Shown: positions 33,449 to 44,300 of the stretch, piece after piece
Position numbering within the stretch: position 1 is the stretch's first letter
Layout: the number at the start of each line of letters is the position of its first letter
Assembly (NCBI RefSeq): GCF_002162375.1
Contig: NZ_CP021425.1
Coordinates: forward strand, 124,001 to 188,000
Source: Oleiphilus messinensis
GTDB lineage: Bacteria > Pseudomonadota > Gammaproteobacteria > Pseudomonadales > Oleiphilaceae
Direction: 5' to 3'
Length of the DNA: 64,000 nt
The notes under the pieces: model-generated
What the model saw: only the letters and a program-made list of their open reading frames with translations
What the model was told of the DNA's origin: nothing
The model's database searches: none
Made by a program: the position numbers and the translations under genes

Positions 33449-34441
33449 ATGGCAATTCGTGTCTCGGATCTGGTGTTCGACTATCCGGATAAGCGGGCAT
33501 TGTATGATGTTTCGTTTGCCATACCGGAAAATTCAATAACTGCATTGGTGGGACCCAACGGGGCAGGTAAAACCACCTTGTTACGGTGTCTTGCCGCGCT
33601 GGAAACCCCGGTATCCGGTAGTGTCCACCTGGGGGAGCTGGCAGTTTTGGATTCTCCTCGTGAAGCCCACCGGCGCTTGGGGTACCTGTCTGATTTTTTT
33701 GGTTTGTATGAAGAGTTAACCGTTGCCCAGTGCCTCCAGTTTGTGGCGGCATCCTACAAGCTCGACAATGCTGCCCAGGCAATTGAGCAGGTGGTTACCG
33801 AGCTCGGTCTACAATCCTATTATGGAACACGGGCCGGTGCACTTTCCCGTGGCTGGCGGCAGCGTTTGGGTATTGCCCAGGCAATTGTGCATCAACCCGA
33901 ATTTCTCTTGCTCGATGAACCCGCCTCCGGCCTTGATCCCGAGGCCCGGCATGAATTGGCCGAATTGTTGACCCGGTTACGGGCTAACGGGATGACGATA
34001 CTGGTTTCATCTCATATTCTCGCAGAGCTGGAAGCCTACTCAACCCATATGCTGGTACTGGAACAAGGCCGGATTCTGGGGCTGAAAGCGATTGGTGATC
34101 AGACTGTTAATGGCGAGCAGAAGATTAATGCGCGACTACTGCGTATTCAAATCCTGCCGGGTGAGACTACCGACTCGTTTCAACATTGCTTTGAACATCC
34201 CGGTTTTTTGCTTTCCAAACAAACTGATGATGAGTTGTTTGGCTCGTTTACCGGATCGGAGCAAGAGCAGCACCGGTTTCTTCAGGGGTTGATCGAGGCC
34301 GGTGTGCCGATCATGCAATTTCATGTTCTGGATCGTGATATGCAGAATGTCTATCTCGATATGCTCAAGCAAGCCCGAACCGCCTTACCGTCAGGGATAG
34401 CTAAGTCGTCAGGGATAACTACGTCGTCAGGGATAAAATGA
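33449..34441 (+). CDS. ABC transporter ATP-binding protein
   Basis: 330 aa. The nucleotide-binding domain (about 1-215) has Walker A GPNGAGKTT, a variant signature LSRGWRQRLGIAQA (LSRGW instead of LSGGQ), Walker B FLLLDEPASGLDPEAR and the H-loop VSSHI. A C-terminal extension of about 110 residues follows, as in CcmA/NatA-type exporters with separate permeases. The last residues are a repeat SGIAKSSGITTSSGIK coded by three tandem copies of a GTCAGGGATA unit. It overlaps the permease gene (ATGA). The cargo is unknown. Confidence 0.9.
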   Translation: MAIRVSDLVFDYPDKRALYDVSFAIPENSITALVGPNGAGKTTLLRCLAALETPVSGSVHLGELAVLDSPREAHRRLGYLSDFFGLYEELTVAQCLQFVAASYKLDNAAQAIEQVVTELGLQSYYGTRAGALSRGWRQRLGIAQAIVHQPEFLLLDEPASGLDPEARHELAELLTRLRANGMTILVSSHILAELEAYSTHMLVLEQGRILGLKAIGDQTVNGEQKINARLLRIQILPGETTDSFQHCFEHPGFLLSKQTDDELFGSFTGSEQEQHRFLQGLIEAGVPIMQFHVLDRDMQNVYLDMLKQARTALPSGIAKSSGITTSSGIK

Positions 34442-35775
34442 TGAATCCTGAACTACAAAAGAATATCTGGCTCAATCTGTCCCCCCACAGGTTGGTTGCC
34501 ACACCCATTGTCATGATTCTATTGGTCATTTTGGTTCACATCTTGATGAATTCGACCAATTTGCTAGGTGAAGTGGTCGACCCGATACTGTACATCGGAA
34601 TTTTCGGCTGTCTTTCCATCGGGGGAGCCTACGCTTCCGCGCAGTCCGTACTGATCGAGTTTGCGGAAAAAACCTGGGACCAGCAGCGCATGAGCCCGTT
34701 GTCACCCTGGGCGCTGGTTTGGGGTAAGGTACTGGGCGGTGGTATTTTCTGGTGGTATCTAACTTGCTTGATGCTGTTGCTTTTCATCGGCTATGCCCCC
34801 TGGCTTTCTGGCGGTATGCCTTGGCGTGGACGGTTTGAGTTGCTGACCTTCCTGCTCGGGTGTGGCTTTCTTTGTCAGTTTTTCAGCTTGATGCTGGTAT
34901 TGAATCTCGCGAATGATGCCGAACAGTTGTTAAAGTACCGTCGGAACATGAGTGTCGGGGTTGCGGTTCTTGCGGCACTGGTGGGTGGTTTTTTGCTGGA
35001 TGCGGTGTATTTCGAAGGTCAGGAGTCCATTATTGTCTGGTGGACTGCGATATGGGAACGGGTGTCTTTTATCATCATATCGGTGTGGATTTTTGCCGCC
35101 TGGGCCGCTTTTGGTACCTACCAGTTAATGCGCCAGCAAATGCAGTTCAAGAACGGTATCTTACCCTGGTTAGGGTTTAACCTGTTTATGCTCGTGTACG
35201 TTCCGGGATTCCTGATGGAGTCGAATGCGGATCATCCTGTTGCTGCCGTGCTGGCGTTTCTGACCAGTATTGTCCTGACCTATGCCAGTTTGATTATCAA
35301 TCCCATGCAAACCCGTTCGGCTTTAGGGTTTCTACGCTCCGGTATGCCGCTGACGATAAAGCAGTTCCGTACGCGCCTGCCATTGTGGTGTGTCTCGTTT
35401 GTCCTGTCATTTTTGATGCTTCTGCTGGTTACGATTGAACAGGTATTGGGAAATCTGGAAAAGCAAAACAGCTGGTCGTTTTTGGTGGCGTTATGGTTGT
35501 TCATGGTGCGCGACTTTGGCTTGATTATCTGTTTTCTGTTAGGGGCGCGGCCAGCCCGGGCGATGGCCGTTGCAGGTGTTTATTTGATTTTACTCTATAT
35601 TGTTTTACCGCTGATCCTGCAATGGTCGGAGCAAATTTGGGTGATGGCGTTCTTTTGGCCGGTATATGAGTCCAAGACCCTGGTCTGGCCTGTACTCCTG
35701 GAGGTTTGCCTGGTGTTTACATGGGTTGTTTTGCGCTTCCGCCAGCAGAAAGTGGTCACCGCCTCGGCAGCGTAA
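34438..35775 (+). CDS. ABC transporter permease
   Basis: 445 aa with about twelve hydrophobic segments, for example LVATPIVMILLVILVHILMN (about 15-35) and AVAGVYLILLYIVLPLILQW (about 370-390). No periplasmic MacB- or FtsX-like domain is seen, so this is an ABC-2-like integral membrane subunit with both halves in one chain. The start ATG 34438 overlaps the ATPase stop; ATG 34441 is an alternative. With the lipoprotein and ATPase it probably forms an export or envelope-maintenance transporter. Confidence 0.85.
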   Translation: MMNPELQKNIWLNLSPHRLVATPIVMILLVILVHILMNSTNLLGEVVDPILYIGIFGCLSIGGAYASAQSVLIEFAEKTWDQQRMSPLSPWALVWGKVLGGGIFWWYLTCLMLLLFIGYAPWLSGGMPWRGRFELLTFLLGCGFLCQFFSLMLVLNLANDAEQLLKYRRNMSVGVAVLAALVGGFLLDAVYFEGQESIIVWWTAIWERVSFIIISVWIFAAWAAFGTYQLMRQQMQFKNGILPWLGFNLFMLVYVPGFLMESNADHPVAAVLAFLTSIVLTYASLIINPMQTRSALGFLRSGMPLTIKQFRTRLPLWCVSFVLSFLMLLLVTIEQVLGNLEKQNSWSFLVALWLFMVRDFGLIICFLLGARPARAMAVAGVYLILLYIVLPLILQWSEQIWVMAFFWPVYESKTLVWPVLLEVCLVFTWVVLRFRQQKVVTASAA

Positions 35776-35834
35776 ACTGAACTATACTCAGATCAATAAC
35801 AAGAATTTAGATGCTGTGTGTAGTGGAGCCTAAT

Positions 35835-38800
35835 TTGCCCCCCAATCTTTCTGGATATCGTATTACCGAACAGCTTCATACGGATGCCGGTACCCGTGTA
35901 TATCGCGCAATTCGTGAACAAGACCAGCGCTCGGTTATTTTGCGCACGTGTGGTGAAACCGGCTCAACACCTTCCCAATATTCCCGGCTTGCCTTTACCC
36001 GGGAGGTGTTGGGATTATTCCGGCAGTCCAATCTGATTGGTGTTCTGGACTGGATTGATGATCCGCAGTCACCCTGGTTGATTCTTGAGGATATACAGGG
36101 GGTAGACTTAAGGCAGTTTCTGGCGCTGCAGCCAAATCATAAATTACCCCTAGATGCCTTTCTAACCCTGGCCATTCAGCTTGCCGATGCCCTGAGTGTG
36201 ATTCATCACGCGCAAGTGATTCATAAGGATCTGCATCCAGGCAACATTGTCGTGAATCCAGATACGTTATTGGTGCAGATTATCGATTTCGGCCTGGCTT
36301 CTCTGCTTTCCCGGGAACAGCCGGTTTTAGCTGCGCCGGAAAAGTTGGAGGGAGTTCTGGCGTATTTGTCCCCGGAGCAGACCGGTCGAATGAATCGGGC
36401 GCTGGATTACCGTACGGATTTTTATACGCTTGGTATCACGTTTTATCAAATGCTGACGGGCCAATTACCTTTCAGCGCCGATGATGCTCTGGGGGTTGTT
36501 TATGCCCACATGGCGGTTCAGCAGCAACCGGTTGCTGAACGGCAGGACGATATTCCGGTGATGGTGTCCCGGATTGTGGATAAGTTACTCCGGAAAAATG
36601 CCGAAGACCGATATCAGAGCGCATCGGGTTTGAAGTATGACTTGTGCCTGTGCCGGGACAGCTTGAAAAGATCGGGCTCGATACCGGTGTTTCCATTGGG
36701 GGCTCAGGACATTGCTGATCGCTTTCAAATTCCTCAAAAGCTCTATGGCCGGGCGCGCGAGATCGACATTCTTTTGCAGCATTTCCAGCGAGTGGTCACT
36801 GGCCAACCCCGGTTACTTGCGGTTGCCGGGTACTCGGGTATTGGCAAGTCTGCACTGATTCATGAAATCCATAAACCCATTGCTGCCCATCACGGTATCT
36901 ATCTCAGTGGCAAATTTGATCAGTTTCAACAGAACACACCCTATTCTGCGCTTAAAACCGCACTTAAATCCTGGTTGAATCAGGTATTAAGCTTGCCGGA
37001 GGTATCTCTCTCGGGCTTGCGCCAGCGTTTACTGGTGGATCTAGGGGAAAGCGCTCGACTGTTGATTGATTTCATGCCTGAATTCAAACCGTTGCTGGGG
37101 GATTTGACACCGGTTGCGCAGCTGGGCTCCCAGGAAACCCAAGCGCGCTTTCACTTGTTGTTCCAACGCTTTCTGGCCACGGTAACGCAAGTTCAGCCGT
37201 GGGTATTGTTTATCGATGATTTACAGTGGGCGGATCGGGGCACGCTGAACTTGTTACCGGAATTGTTTTCCGATGTGGATTGTCGATTGCTGGTGTTGGT
37301 GGCCTACCGGGATAATGAGGTCGATGAGCTGCACCCTGCCATGCAGATGTTGAGTCAAATCGCAAATCTGGCTGCTCCGAACGTATCAAACCCACCGCCA
37401 GACACGGTTACGGCCCGAGCTCAGGTCGAGACATTAACCCTGGCCCCGTTGCCGGAAATTGAAATCAGGCATTTGTTGGTGGATGCACTGCATCGCAGTG
37501 AAGCCGATGTGTCCGCCCTCGCGAGTCTTGTGCACGGTAAAGCCGGTGGAAATCCATTTTTCACCCTGGAGTTTTTAAAAACACTCTATCGCAAGAATTT
37601 ACTCGATTTTGATCTGGAGCAGCGCCACTGGCACTGGGATTTGCAGGCTATTCAAGCGGAATCGATAACGGATAATGTGGTCGAGTTGATGCTCGAGCGG
37701 ATGAAGGCGCTCCCTGAAGATACCCAGCAACTGCTTCAACGCGCCGCCTGCGTCGGGAGCCGGTTTGACCTGCAAACCCTGGCGGTAATTTCAGAAACCG
37801 GTATGGCAGAGTGTGCCCGACAACTTTGGCCCGCTTTGCAGGAAGGGCTTTTGTTGCAGGAAGGCGGAGACTGGTTCCTGGGAATGATCGGCGAGGTGCA
37901 CGAGATGTCTGCTTCCCATACGCCGGGACTTCAAGGCGTGCAGGATCATCACGAGAGTCCAATCACGGTTGATGTGGCGTCCCAGTGGATACCCCGCTGT
38001 AAATTCCTGCATGACCGGATGCTGCAAGCGGCCTATGAATCCCTGCCCGAAATGAGGCGGGATGCAATCCACCTGAATATCGGCCGATTATTGTATCAGC
38101 ACTGGGACGAGGGGGAGCGGGAACGCGAGATCTATGCCATCGTCGAGCAATTGAATCATGGTGTTGCGCTTTTGGAAGATGAGTCCGAGCGTTTGCAGTT
38201 GGCGGAGTTGAATCGCATTGCTGCTTCTACGGCTCGGCAGGCGACGGTATGGGGGGCAGCGCGGGAATTTGCAAAAATTGGAATGTCCTTGTTAACGGAT
38301 AATCATTGGCATACTCACTATGCGTTAACCTATGACTTGTACGACATTGCAGCGGAATGTGAATACTTGTCGGGAAGCCCGGAACAGGGTGAAACGATAT
38401 ACAGCGACTTGATCGCGAATGCGCAGTCGGCATTAGACAAAGCAAACCCCTGTGCTGAACAGATTACCCAGTTTATCGGTGTGGCACGTTACCCGGATGC
38501 CTTTCGTCGTGGTATGGAGGGTCTTGCCTATTTGGGAATATCGTTGCCCGTTGAAGATTTGGATGCTTTTCTCGCGGAACAGGATAAACAATTCGATGAA
38601 GCGCTCAGCGAGTTGTCGCTATTGGGTTTTGATCAACTACCAGAGCTTGATAATCCGGAGATCGAAACCGCAATATTGATTTTAAGCGGCTTGGGTCTCA
38701 CCGGAATGTTGTTAAAGAAAATGCCAATTTTTCTGGCCTGTACTCGAGAAGCGCTATTACTCTCCAAACGCTATGGGAAATGTGATTTGACCGCGTTTGC

Positions 38801-41243
38801 GCTCAATAATTACAGCCTGATATTGTCTATACAGGATCAGTACGAAACGGCTTCGCAAGTTGGACGGAAGGCAATTGAGCTTACAAAACAATACCCTGAG
38901 TGTCGAATGTTAGCGACCATTCAAAATGGACAGGCAGGAACGACCATTCATCTGAAAGCGCCCTATAGTGAGTCCATTAAAGCGCACCAGGTAGGATTTG
39001 AAATCGGATTGGCGAATGGTGAGGTAATGCGGGCGGGCGTGAATCAGGCCAATATATTGCTGATCAAACTCATGGATGGGAGTAGTTTTGATAGTTTGGT
39101 CAGCCATACTGCATTGTGCCAAAAATTTTGTGAAAGCAAACGCATCTACCCCTACCATTTACCGATTTTTGCGCGCTATACAGCATCAATGCAAAGTGGG
39201 GTTTATCAGCTCGCCGATGCCGACTTTTCCGCAGAGCAGCTTGGTGTGATCCGGAACAGCTTTTTTTTGAGTTTTCTACACCAATTGCGCTTTTATTATT
39301 TCTTCTGGAATCAGGCTTCTGAAGACGTATTGTTGAGTGCTATGGAGCTGGCGTATGAATACTATGGTCAGCTGAAAAGTTTTGGATTTACAGCGGAACT
39401 CTACTTCGTAATCTGCGCGGTGGTGAGTCGCCTCAAGGGGAGTTCTACTCTCAGGCTAGATCCAAAATGGATCGAAATTTTTGACTATTGTCGCAACAAT
39501 CTCACCCGATTAAACGCATTATACAGCCCAAACCATCAACACAAGCTCTTGATTCTGGATGCGTTGAACGCACAGTACGACGGTAAACCCCTGGCACAGG
39601 TTTGCAAGCTCTATCGACAGGCTGCCGATCACGCCCGGCAATACGGTTTTACCCATCATCAGGCATTGGCCCATGAATATTATGGTGATGTTCTGAGCGA
39701 ACAGGGATTGGATGATCTCGCATTGGGTCAGTATCGACAGGCGTTTGAGGCCTATCAGCGTTGGCAATGTAAAAGCAAGGTGGATTATTTTGCGGAGCGC
39801 TTTGGTTTTGAGCCGTCCAGCGCAGAAGGGCACGTGGTTCAAAAAGGGAGTGTGTCCTGGGGCTCGGAACACAGTGCGCAACTGCACTCTGCAGCCACGT
39901 TGGATTACAACTCGATTGTAAAATCCTCACAAGCGATTTCCGGTGAACTGACCCTGCGTGGCCTGATTGAAAAAGTTATCAGGGTTATCATGGAAAACAG
40001 TGGTGCGCAGATTGGCGCTTTTATTCTCAATTCCGATGACCAGCCTGTTGTCGAAGCTTTTGTGGATGAACGTTCGGAGCATCCTGCGTTCTTGCGACAC
40101 CAGCCGTTGGCCGATGCGGATCAATTACCTGTTTCGGTGATCAGTTTGACCTTACGTACCGGTGACAGTGTTAATCTGCCGGATGCCTTCCACCGTGGCG
40201 ACTTCACTCAAGACCCTTATATTCAACGCCAGCAATCCAAGTCCCTGTTTTGCACGCCTGTCGCTTATCGTGACCAGAAAATCGGTGCCCTTTATCTCGA
40301 AAACACGTTAAGCACAGCGGCTTTTACCGAAGCACGTCTGGATACGGTTCAACTTTTGATATCCCAGGCCGCAATTTCCTTCGAGAATGCCCGGTTGTAT
40401 GAAACCTTGTCAGAACTGAATCAGACACTGGAACAAAAGGTCGATGTCCGCACCCGGGATCTGGCTGTCGCAAACCGTGAACTGGAAGCATTCAGTTATT
40501 CCGTTTCCCATGACTTGCGGGCACCGTTACGAATTCTCGAAGGCTATGGCACAGCATTACTGGAAGATTATCACGAGCAGATCGATGAAACCGGGCAACG
40601 ATACCTGAACCGTATCGTAGCAGGTGCACAACAAATGGCAGAGCTGATTCACGGCTTGCTCGACCTGGCACGACTGCAGCGGGTCGAATTGCGTCACCAA
40701 TCGGTGGATTTGAGTTTTATCGCTGAAGACACCATCAAGCGCTTGAGAATGGCGGAGCCGGAACGGGATGTCGTGGTCGAAATTCAACCCGATATGCTCG
40801 TTGAAGGGGATCAGCGATTGCTCAAGTCTGTGGTGGAGAATTTACTGAATAATGCCTGGAAATATTCAGCGAAGAAACCACAAGCAAACATCCATTTTGG
40901 GCAAATGCCGCTCTCTGCAAGTAATCCTGAGCTGCTATCCGATGATGAGTCCGGCACAGGTGATTACACCGTTTTCTACGTGCGAGATAACGGTGCCGGA
41001 TTTGATATGAGCCATCGTGAAAAACTCTTCGCAACCTTCCAACGTTTACACGCTGCGAGCGAATTCGAAGGCACGGGTGTTGGTCTGGCCACTGTAAAAC
41101 GCATTATCGAGCGCCACGGTGGTGAAATCTGGGCGGAGGCGGAAGTGAATCAGGGTGCAACTTTTTATTTCACGTTGAACGAAGCATCGAAATTGAAGGA
41201 CTCATCGAAATTGAAGGAACCTGCTATTCCAAGTCAGGATTGA
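35835..41243 (+). CDS. Trifunctional Ser/Thr kinase-like / AAA ATPase / histidine kinase, copy 1
   Basis: About 1802 aa from TTG 35835 (GGAG 6 bp upstream); ATG 35811 has no site, and the paralogue starts at the same aligned TTG. Order of domains: kinase-like domain 8-275 (VIHKDLHPGNIV, IDFGLAS, but LRT at the beta3 lysine position), AAA/MalT-like ATPase (GYSGIGKSA about 332, VLFIDDLQWAD about 457), a long helical TPR-like region, GAF at about 1360-1520, HisKA (SVSHDLRAPL, His about 1558), and HATPase (NLLNNAWKY, DNGAGF, GTGVGLA about 1745). No transmembrane helix is seen, so it is a soluble sensor. A response regulator is not fused. The last residues carry a short repeat (SKLKDSSKLKE). Confidence 0.9.
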   Translation: MPPNLSGYRITEQLHTDAGTRVYRAIREQDQRSVILRTCGETGSTPSQYSRLAFTREVLGLFRQSNLIGVLDWIDDPQSPWLILEDIQGVDLRQFLALQPNHKLPLDAFLTLAIQLADALSVIHHAQVIHKDLHPGNIVVNPDTLLVQIIDFGLASLLSREQPVLAAPEKLEGVLAYLSPEQTGRMNRALDYRTDFYTLGITFYQMLTGQLPFSADDALGVVYAHMAVQQQPVAERQDDIPVMVSRIVDKLLRKNAEDRYQSASGLKYDLCLCRDSLKRSGSIPVFPLGAQDIADRFQIPQKLYGRAREIDILLQHFQRVVTGQPRLLAVAGYSGIGKSALIHEIHKPIAAHHGIYLSGKFDQFQQNTPYSALKTALKSWLNQVLSLPEVSLSGLRQRLLVDLGESARLLIDFMPEFKPLLGDLTPVAQLGSQETQARFHLLFQRFLATVTQVQPWVLFIDDLQWADRGTLNLLPELFSDVDCRLLVLVAYRDNEVDELHPAMQMLSQIANLAAPNVSNPPPDTVTARAQVETLTLAPLPEIEIRHLLVDALHRSEADVSALASLVHGKAGGNPFFTLEFLKTLYRKNLLDFDLEQRHWHWDLQAIQAESITDNVVELMLERMKALPEDTQQLLQRAACVGSRFDLQTLAVISETGMAECARQLWPALQEGLLLQEGGDWFLGMIGEVHEMSASHTPGLQGVQDHHESPITVDVASQWIPRCKFLHDRMLQAAYESLPEMRRDAIHLNIGRLLYQHWDEGEREREIYAIVEQLNHGVALLEDESERLQLAELNRIAASTARQATVWGAAREFAKIGMSLLTDNHWHTHYALTYDLYDIAAECEYLSGSPEQGETIYSDLIANAQSALDKANPCAEQITQFIGVARYPDAFRRGMEGLAYLGISLPVEDLDAFLAEQDKQFDEALSELSLLGFDQLPELDNPEIETAILILSGLGLTGMLLKKMPIFLACTREALLLSKRYGKCDLTAFALNNYSLILSIQDQYETASQVGRKAIELTKQYPECRMLATIQNGQAGTTIHLKAPYSESIKAHQVGFEIGLANGEVMRAGVNQANILLIKLMDGSSFDSLVSHTALCQKFCESKRIYPYHLPIFARYTASMQSGVYQLADADFSAEQLGVIRNSFFLSFLHQLRFYYFFWNQASEDVLLSAMELAYEYYGQLKSFGFTAELYFVICAVVSRLKGSSTLRLDPKWIEIFDYCRNNLTRLNALYSPNHQHKLLILDALNAQYDGKPLAQVCKLYRQAADHARQYGFTHHQALAHEYYGDVLSEQGLDDLALGQYRQAFEAYQRWQCKSKVDYFAERFGFEPSSAEGHVVQKGSVSWGSEHSAQLHSAATLDYNSIVKSSQAISGELTLRGLIEKVIRVIMENSGAQIGAFILNSDDQPVVEAFVDERSEHPAFLRHQPLADADQLPVSVISLTLRTGDSVNLPDAFHRGDFTQDPYIQRQQSKSLFCTPVAYRDQKIGALYLENTLSTAAFTEARLDTVQLLISQAAISFENARLYETLSELNQTLEQKVDVRTRDLAVANRELEAFSYSVSHDLRAPLRILEGYGTALLEDYHEQIDETGQRYLNRIVAGAQQMAELIHGLLDLARLQRVELRHQSVDLSFIAEDTIKRLRMAEPERDVVVEIQPDMLVEGDQRLLKSVVENLLNNAWKYSAKKPQANIHFGQMPLSASNPELLSDDESGTGDYTVFYVRDNGAGFDMSHREKLFATFQRLHAASEFEGTGVGLATVKRIIERHGGEIWAEAEVNQGATFYFTLNEASKLKDSSKLKEPAIPSQD

Positions 41244-41313
41244 ATGGGCACAGGAATTTTAAACAGATTCAGGTTAAGTTAACGACTGTAAACACAATTT
41301 TTCGGAGTATGTT

Positions 41314-44300
41314 TTGCCAGACCAGCCATCCGGATATCGCCAACTGCAAGTGATTTACAGCAGTGCCAATACGCGGATTTATCGTGCCCGACGTGTGCAG
41401 GATGAATGCCCGGTTGTGTTGCGTACGGCTGGGGGCGGTGTTGCTTCACCGAGCCAATATGCGGCTTTGGCATTCATGCGCGAAGTATTGGGGCTGTTCG
41501 ATCATCCCGGCATTATTCATGTGGCAGACTGGGTGGATGACCGTCAATCCCCCTGGCTGGTGATGGAGGATATCGAGGGCATAGACCTGTTTCAGTTTGT
41601 TGAGAATCAGCCAGACGGGCTTGTCATTGAGGCTTTTCTGAATATTGCGATGCAACTGGCGGATGCGTTGAGTGTGATTCACCATGCGCAGGTTATCCAC
41701 AAGGACTTACACCCCGGTAATCTCATTGTTAATCCCCATACACTGGCGGTTCAGGTGATTGATTTTGGTCTGGCTTCGCTGCTTTCGAGAGAGCAACCCG
41801 TACTGGAGGCACCGGAGAATCTCGAGGGTATGCTGGCGTATATCTCGCCGGAACAAACGGGGCGTATGAATCGGGCGCTGGATTATCGTACGGATTTTTA
41901 TACGCTTGGTGTCACATTCTATTATCTGCTGACCGGGAAATTACCCTTTGTCGCTGATGACGCACTGGGCATGGTCTATGCCCATATGGCGGTACGGCAG
42001 ACGTCGGTTCATCTTATTCGTAATGACGTTCCGGTCGTGGTCTCACGGATTGTCGACAAACTGTTAAGTAAAAATGCCGAGGATCGCTACCAGAGTGCGC
42101 TGGGTTTAAAAGCGGATCTGCAGCAGTGTATGGCATGGCTTGAGCAGAAAAACGACGCGCCCGAATTTATTCTGGGCCAACAGGATATTTCAGACCGATT
42201 CCAGATATCGCAAACGTTGTACGGTCGGGCAACCGAAGTTGAACGCCTGTTGTCGAGCTTCAAGCAGGTGATCACCGGACAGCCACGTTTGTTGGCCGTG
42301 GCAGGGTATTCCGGTGTGGGTAAATCGGCATTGGTGCATGAAATTCACAAACCCATCGCGGCCCACAATGGCGTTTTTATCAGTGGCAAGTTTGATCAAT
42401 TTCAACGAAATACCCCCTATTCCGCCTTGAAAGCCGCATTAAAGGGATGGTTAACCTCCGTATTGAGTCAGCCTGAAGGGGCGCTTTCCGGGCTACGTCG
42501 ACAGTTGCTGGAGACACTGGGGGAGCGTGCGCGATTATTGATTGATTTTATGCCGGAGTTTCAACCGTTGCTGGGGGCGCTTGCTCCGCTTCCTGAGCTG
42601 GGTGCCCAAGAGACTCAGGCGCGCTTCAATATGTTGTTTCAGCGCTTTATTCAGTGTGTCACACGTACCCAACCCTGGGTGCTGTTTATCGATGATATCC
42701 AATGGGCTGACCGGGGCACATTGAACATTCTGCCCGAAATACTGAGTGAACCGGATTGCCGGATACTGATCGTTGTCGCCTACCGGGATAATGAAGTGGA
42801 TGACCTTCACCCGGCGATCCTGATGTTGCAACGACTGAAAGCAATGCACGGGAATCAGGAACAATCCGGTGTCGCCACGATTTCACTTTCCCCTTTGACC
42901 GAGCTGGATATCCAGCAGCTGTTGATGGATGCGCTGCATCGTAAGCAGTTGGAGGTTAAACCGCTGGCGGAAATGGTTCGACGCAAGGCGGGGGGGAATC
43001 CGTTTTTTACCATCGAATTCCTGAAAACCCTGTACCGGAAAAAGTTACTGGACTTTGATCTCACGCGACAGCACTGGCATTGGGAGATGCAAGCCATTGC
43101 AGCGGAATCAATTACCGACAATGTTGTTGATCTGATGCTGGAGCGAATGCAGAGTCTACCCCCAGAGACGCAGTCAGTCTTGCAGTATGCAGCCTGTATT
43201 GGCAGTCGATTTGATCTGGAAACGCTCGCCATTGTTACGCAAACGAGCATGGCCGAGTGTGCCAGGGCGCTTTGGCCAGCCCTGAAGGAAGGCTTGTTAT
43301 TACAAGAAGGCGGTGATTGGTTTCTGGGTATGGTGGGGCCGGGGCAGGACGGCCAAAATGACCTGACCGAAATCGCCCACGAAACAGGTATGGAGCGGGC
43401 GATATCCCAATGGATACCCCGGTGTAAATTTCTCCATGACCGGATGCTCCAGGCCGCCTACGAATCACTCACAGCGACACGACGGGCAGATATTCATTTG
43501 AGTATTGGCCGGTTACTCTACGCCCATTGGCAAACGGATGCTCAGCGGGTATCGGTTTTTGCCATCGTTGAGCAGTTTAACCATAGTCTGGATCGTGTTG
43601 AACAGGCAGCGGAACGGCTGGACTTGGCAATGCTCAACCTGGAGGCCGCACGAAAGGCCAAGCAATCCAGTGTCTGGGAAGCCGCGACGGAGTTTGCGAC
43701 TTTAGCCCTCAGCCTGTTACCGGAACAGCATTGGCACACTCACTATCAAACGAGTTATGAACTGCTCAATATACGTGGAGAATGTGAATACTTGAGCGGA
43801 GATATCCAGGCGGCTGAGGCGTCATACGATTGGTTGTTACAACATACTCGTGATGATGAAGACAAGGCAGAACAATGCGCACAGCGCGTCATCCAGCAGA
43901 TCGGCAAGGCACAATATCAGAGCGGTATCGAATTCGGGCGTTCGGGGCTCCAATACCTGGGCATAACGATACCTTCAGAAAGTGAGGAACTTAGCCGTGC
44001 TTTGGCTTTAATCCGGAGCGAGATTGAACAGACCTTATTGCATGTGCCGTTAACGGAAATCAGAGCACTACCGCACTCACAGGAACGCGCCGACCAGCTT
44101 GTAATTTATATTCTAACCAATCTTGGCATTTGTGGAATGTTGCTTGGGCACCGCCAGTTATTCGCTTTTTGCGCAATAAAGTGCCTCCTGGTGACGATAA
44201 AGTACGGAATTTGTGACTTGACGCCGCAGGTGCTTGCAGCTTTCGGTTTGTTGCAGAATATGGATGAAGATTATGACCATGCTTTTGTTGCGGGGCAGCA

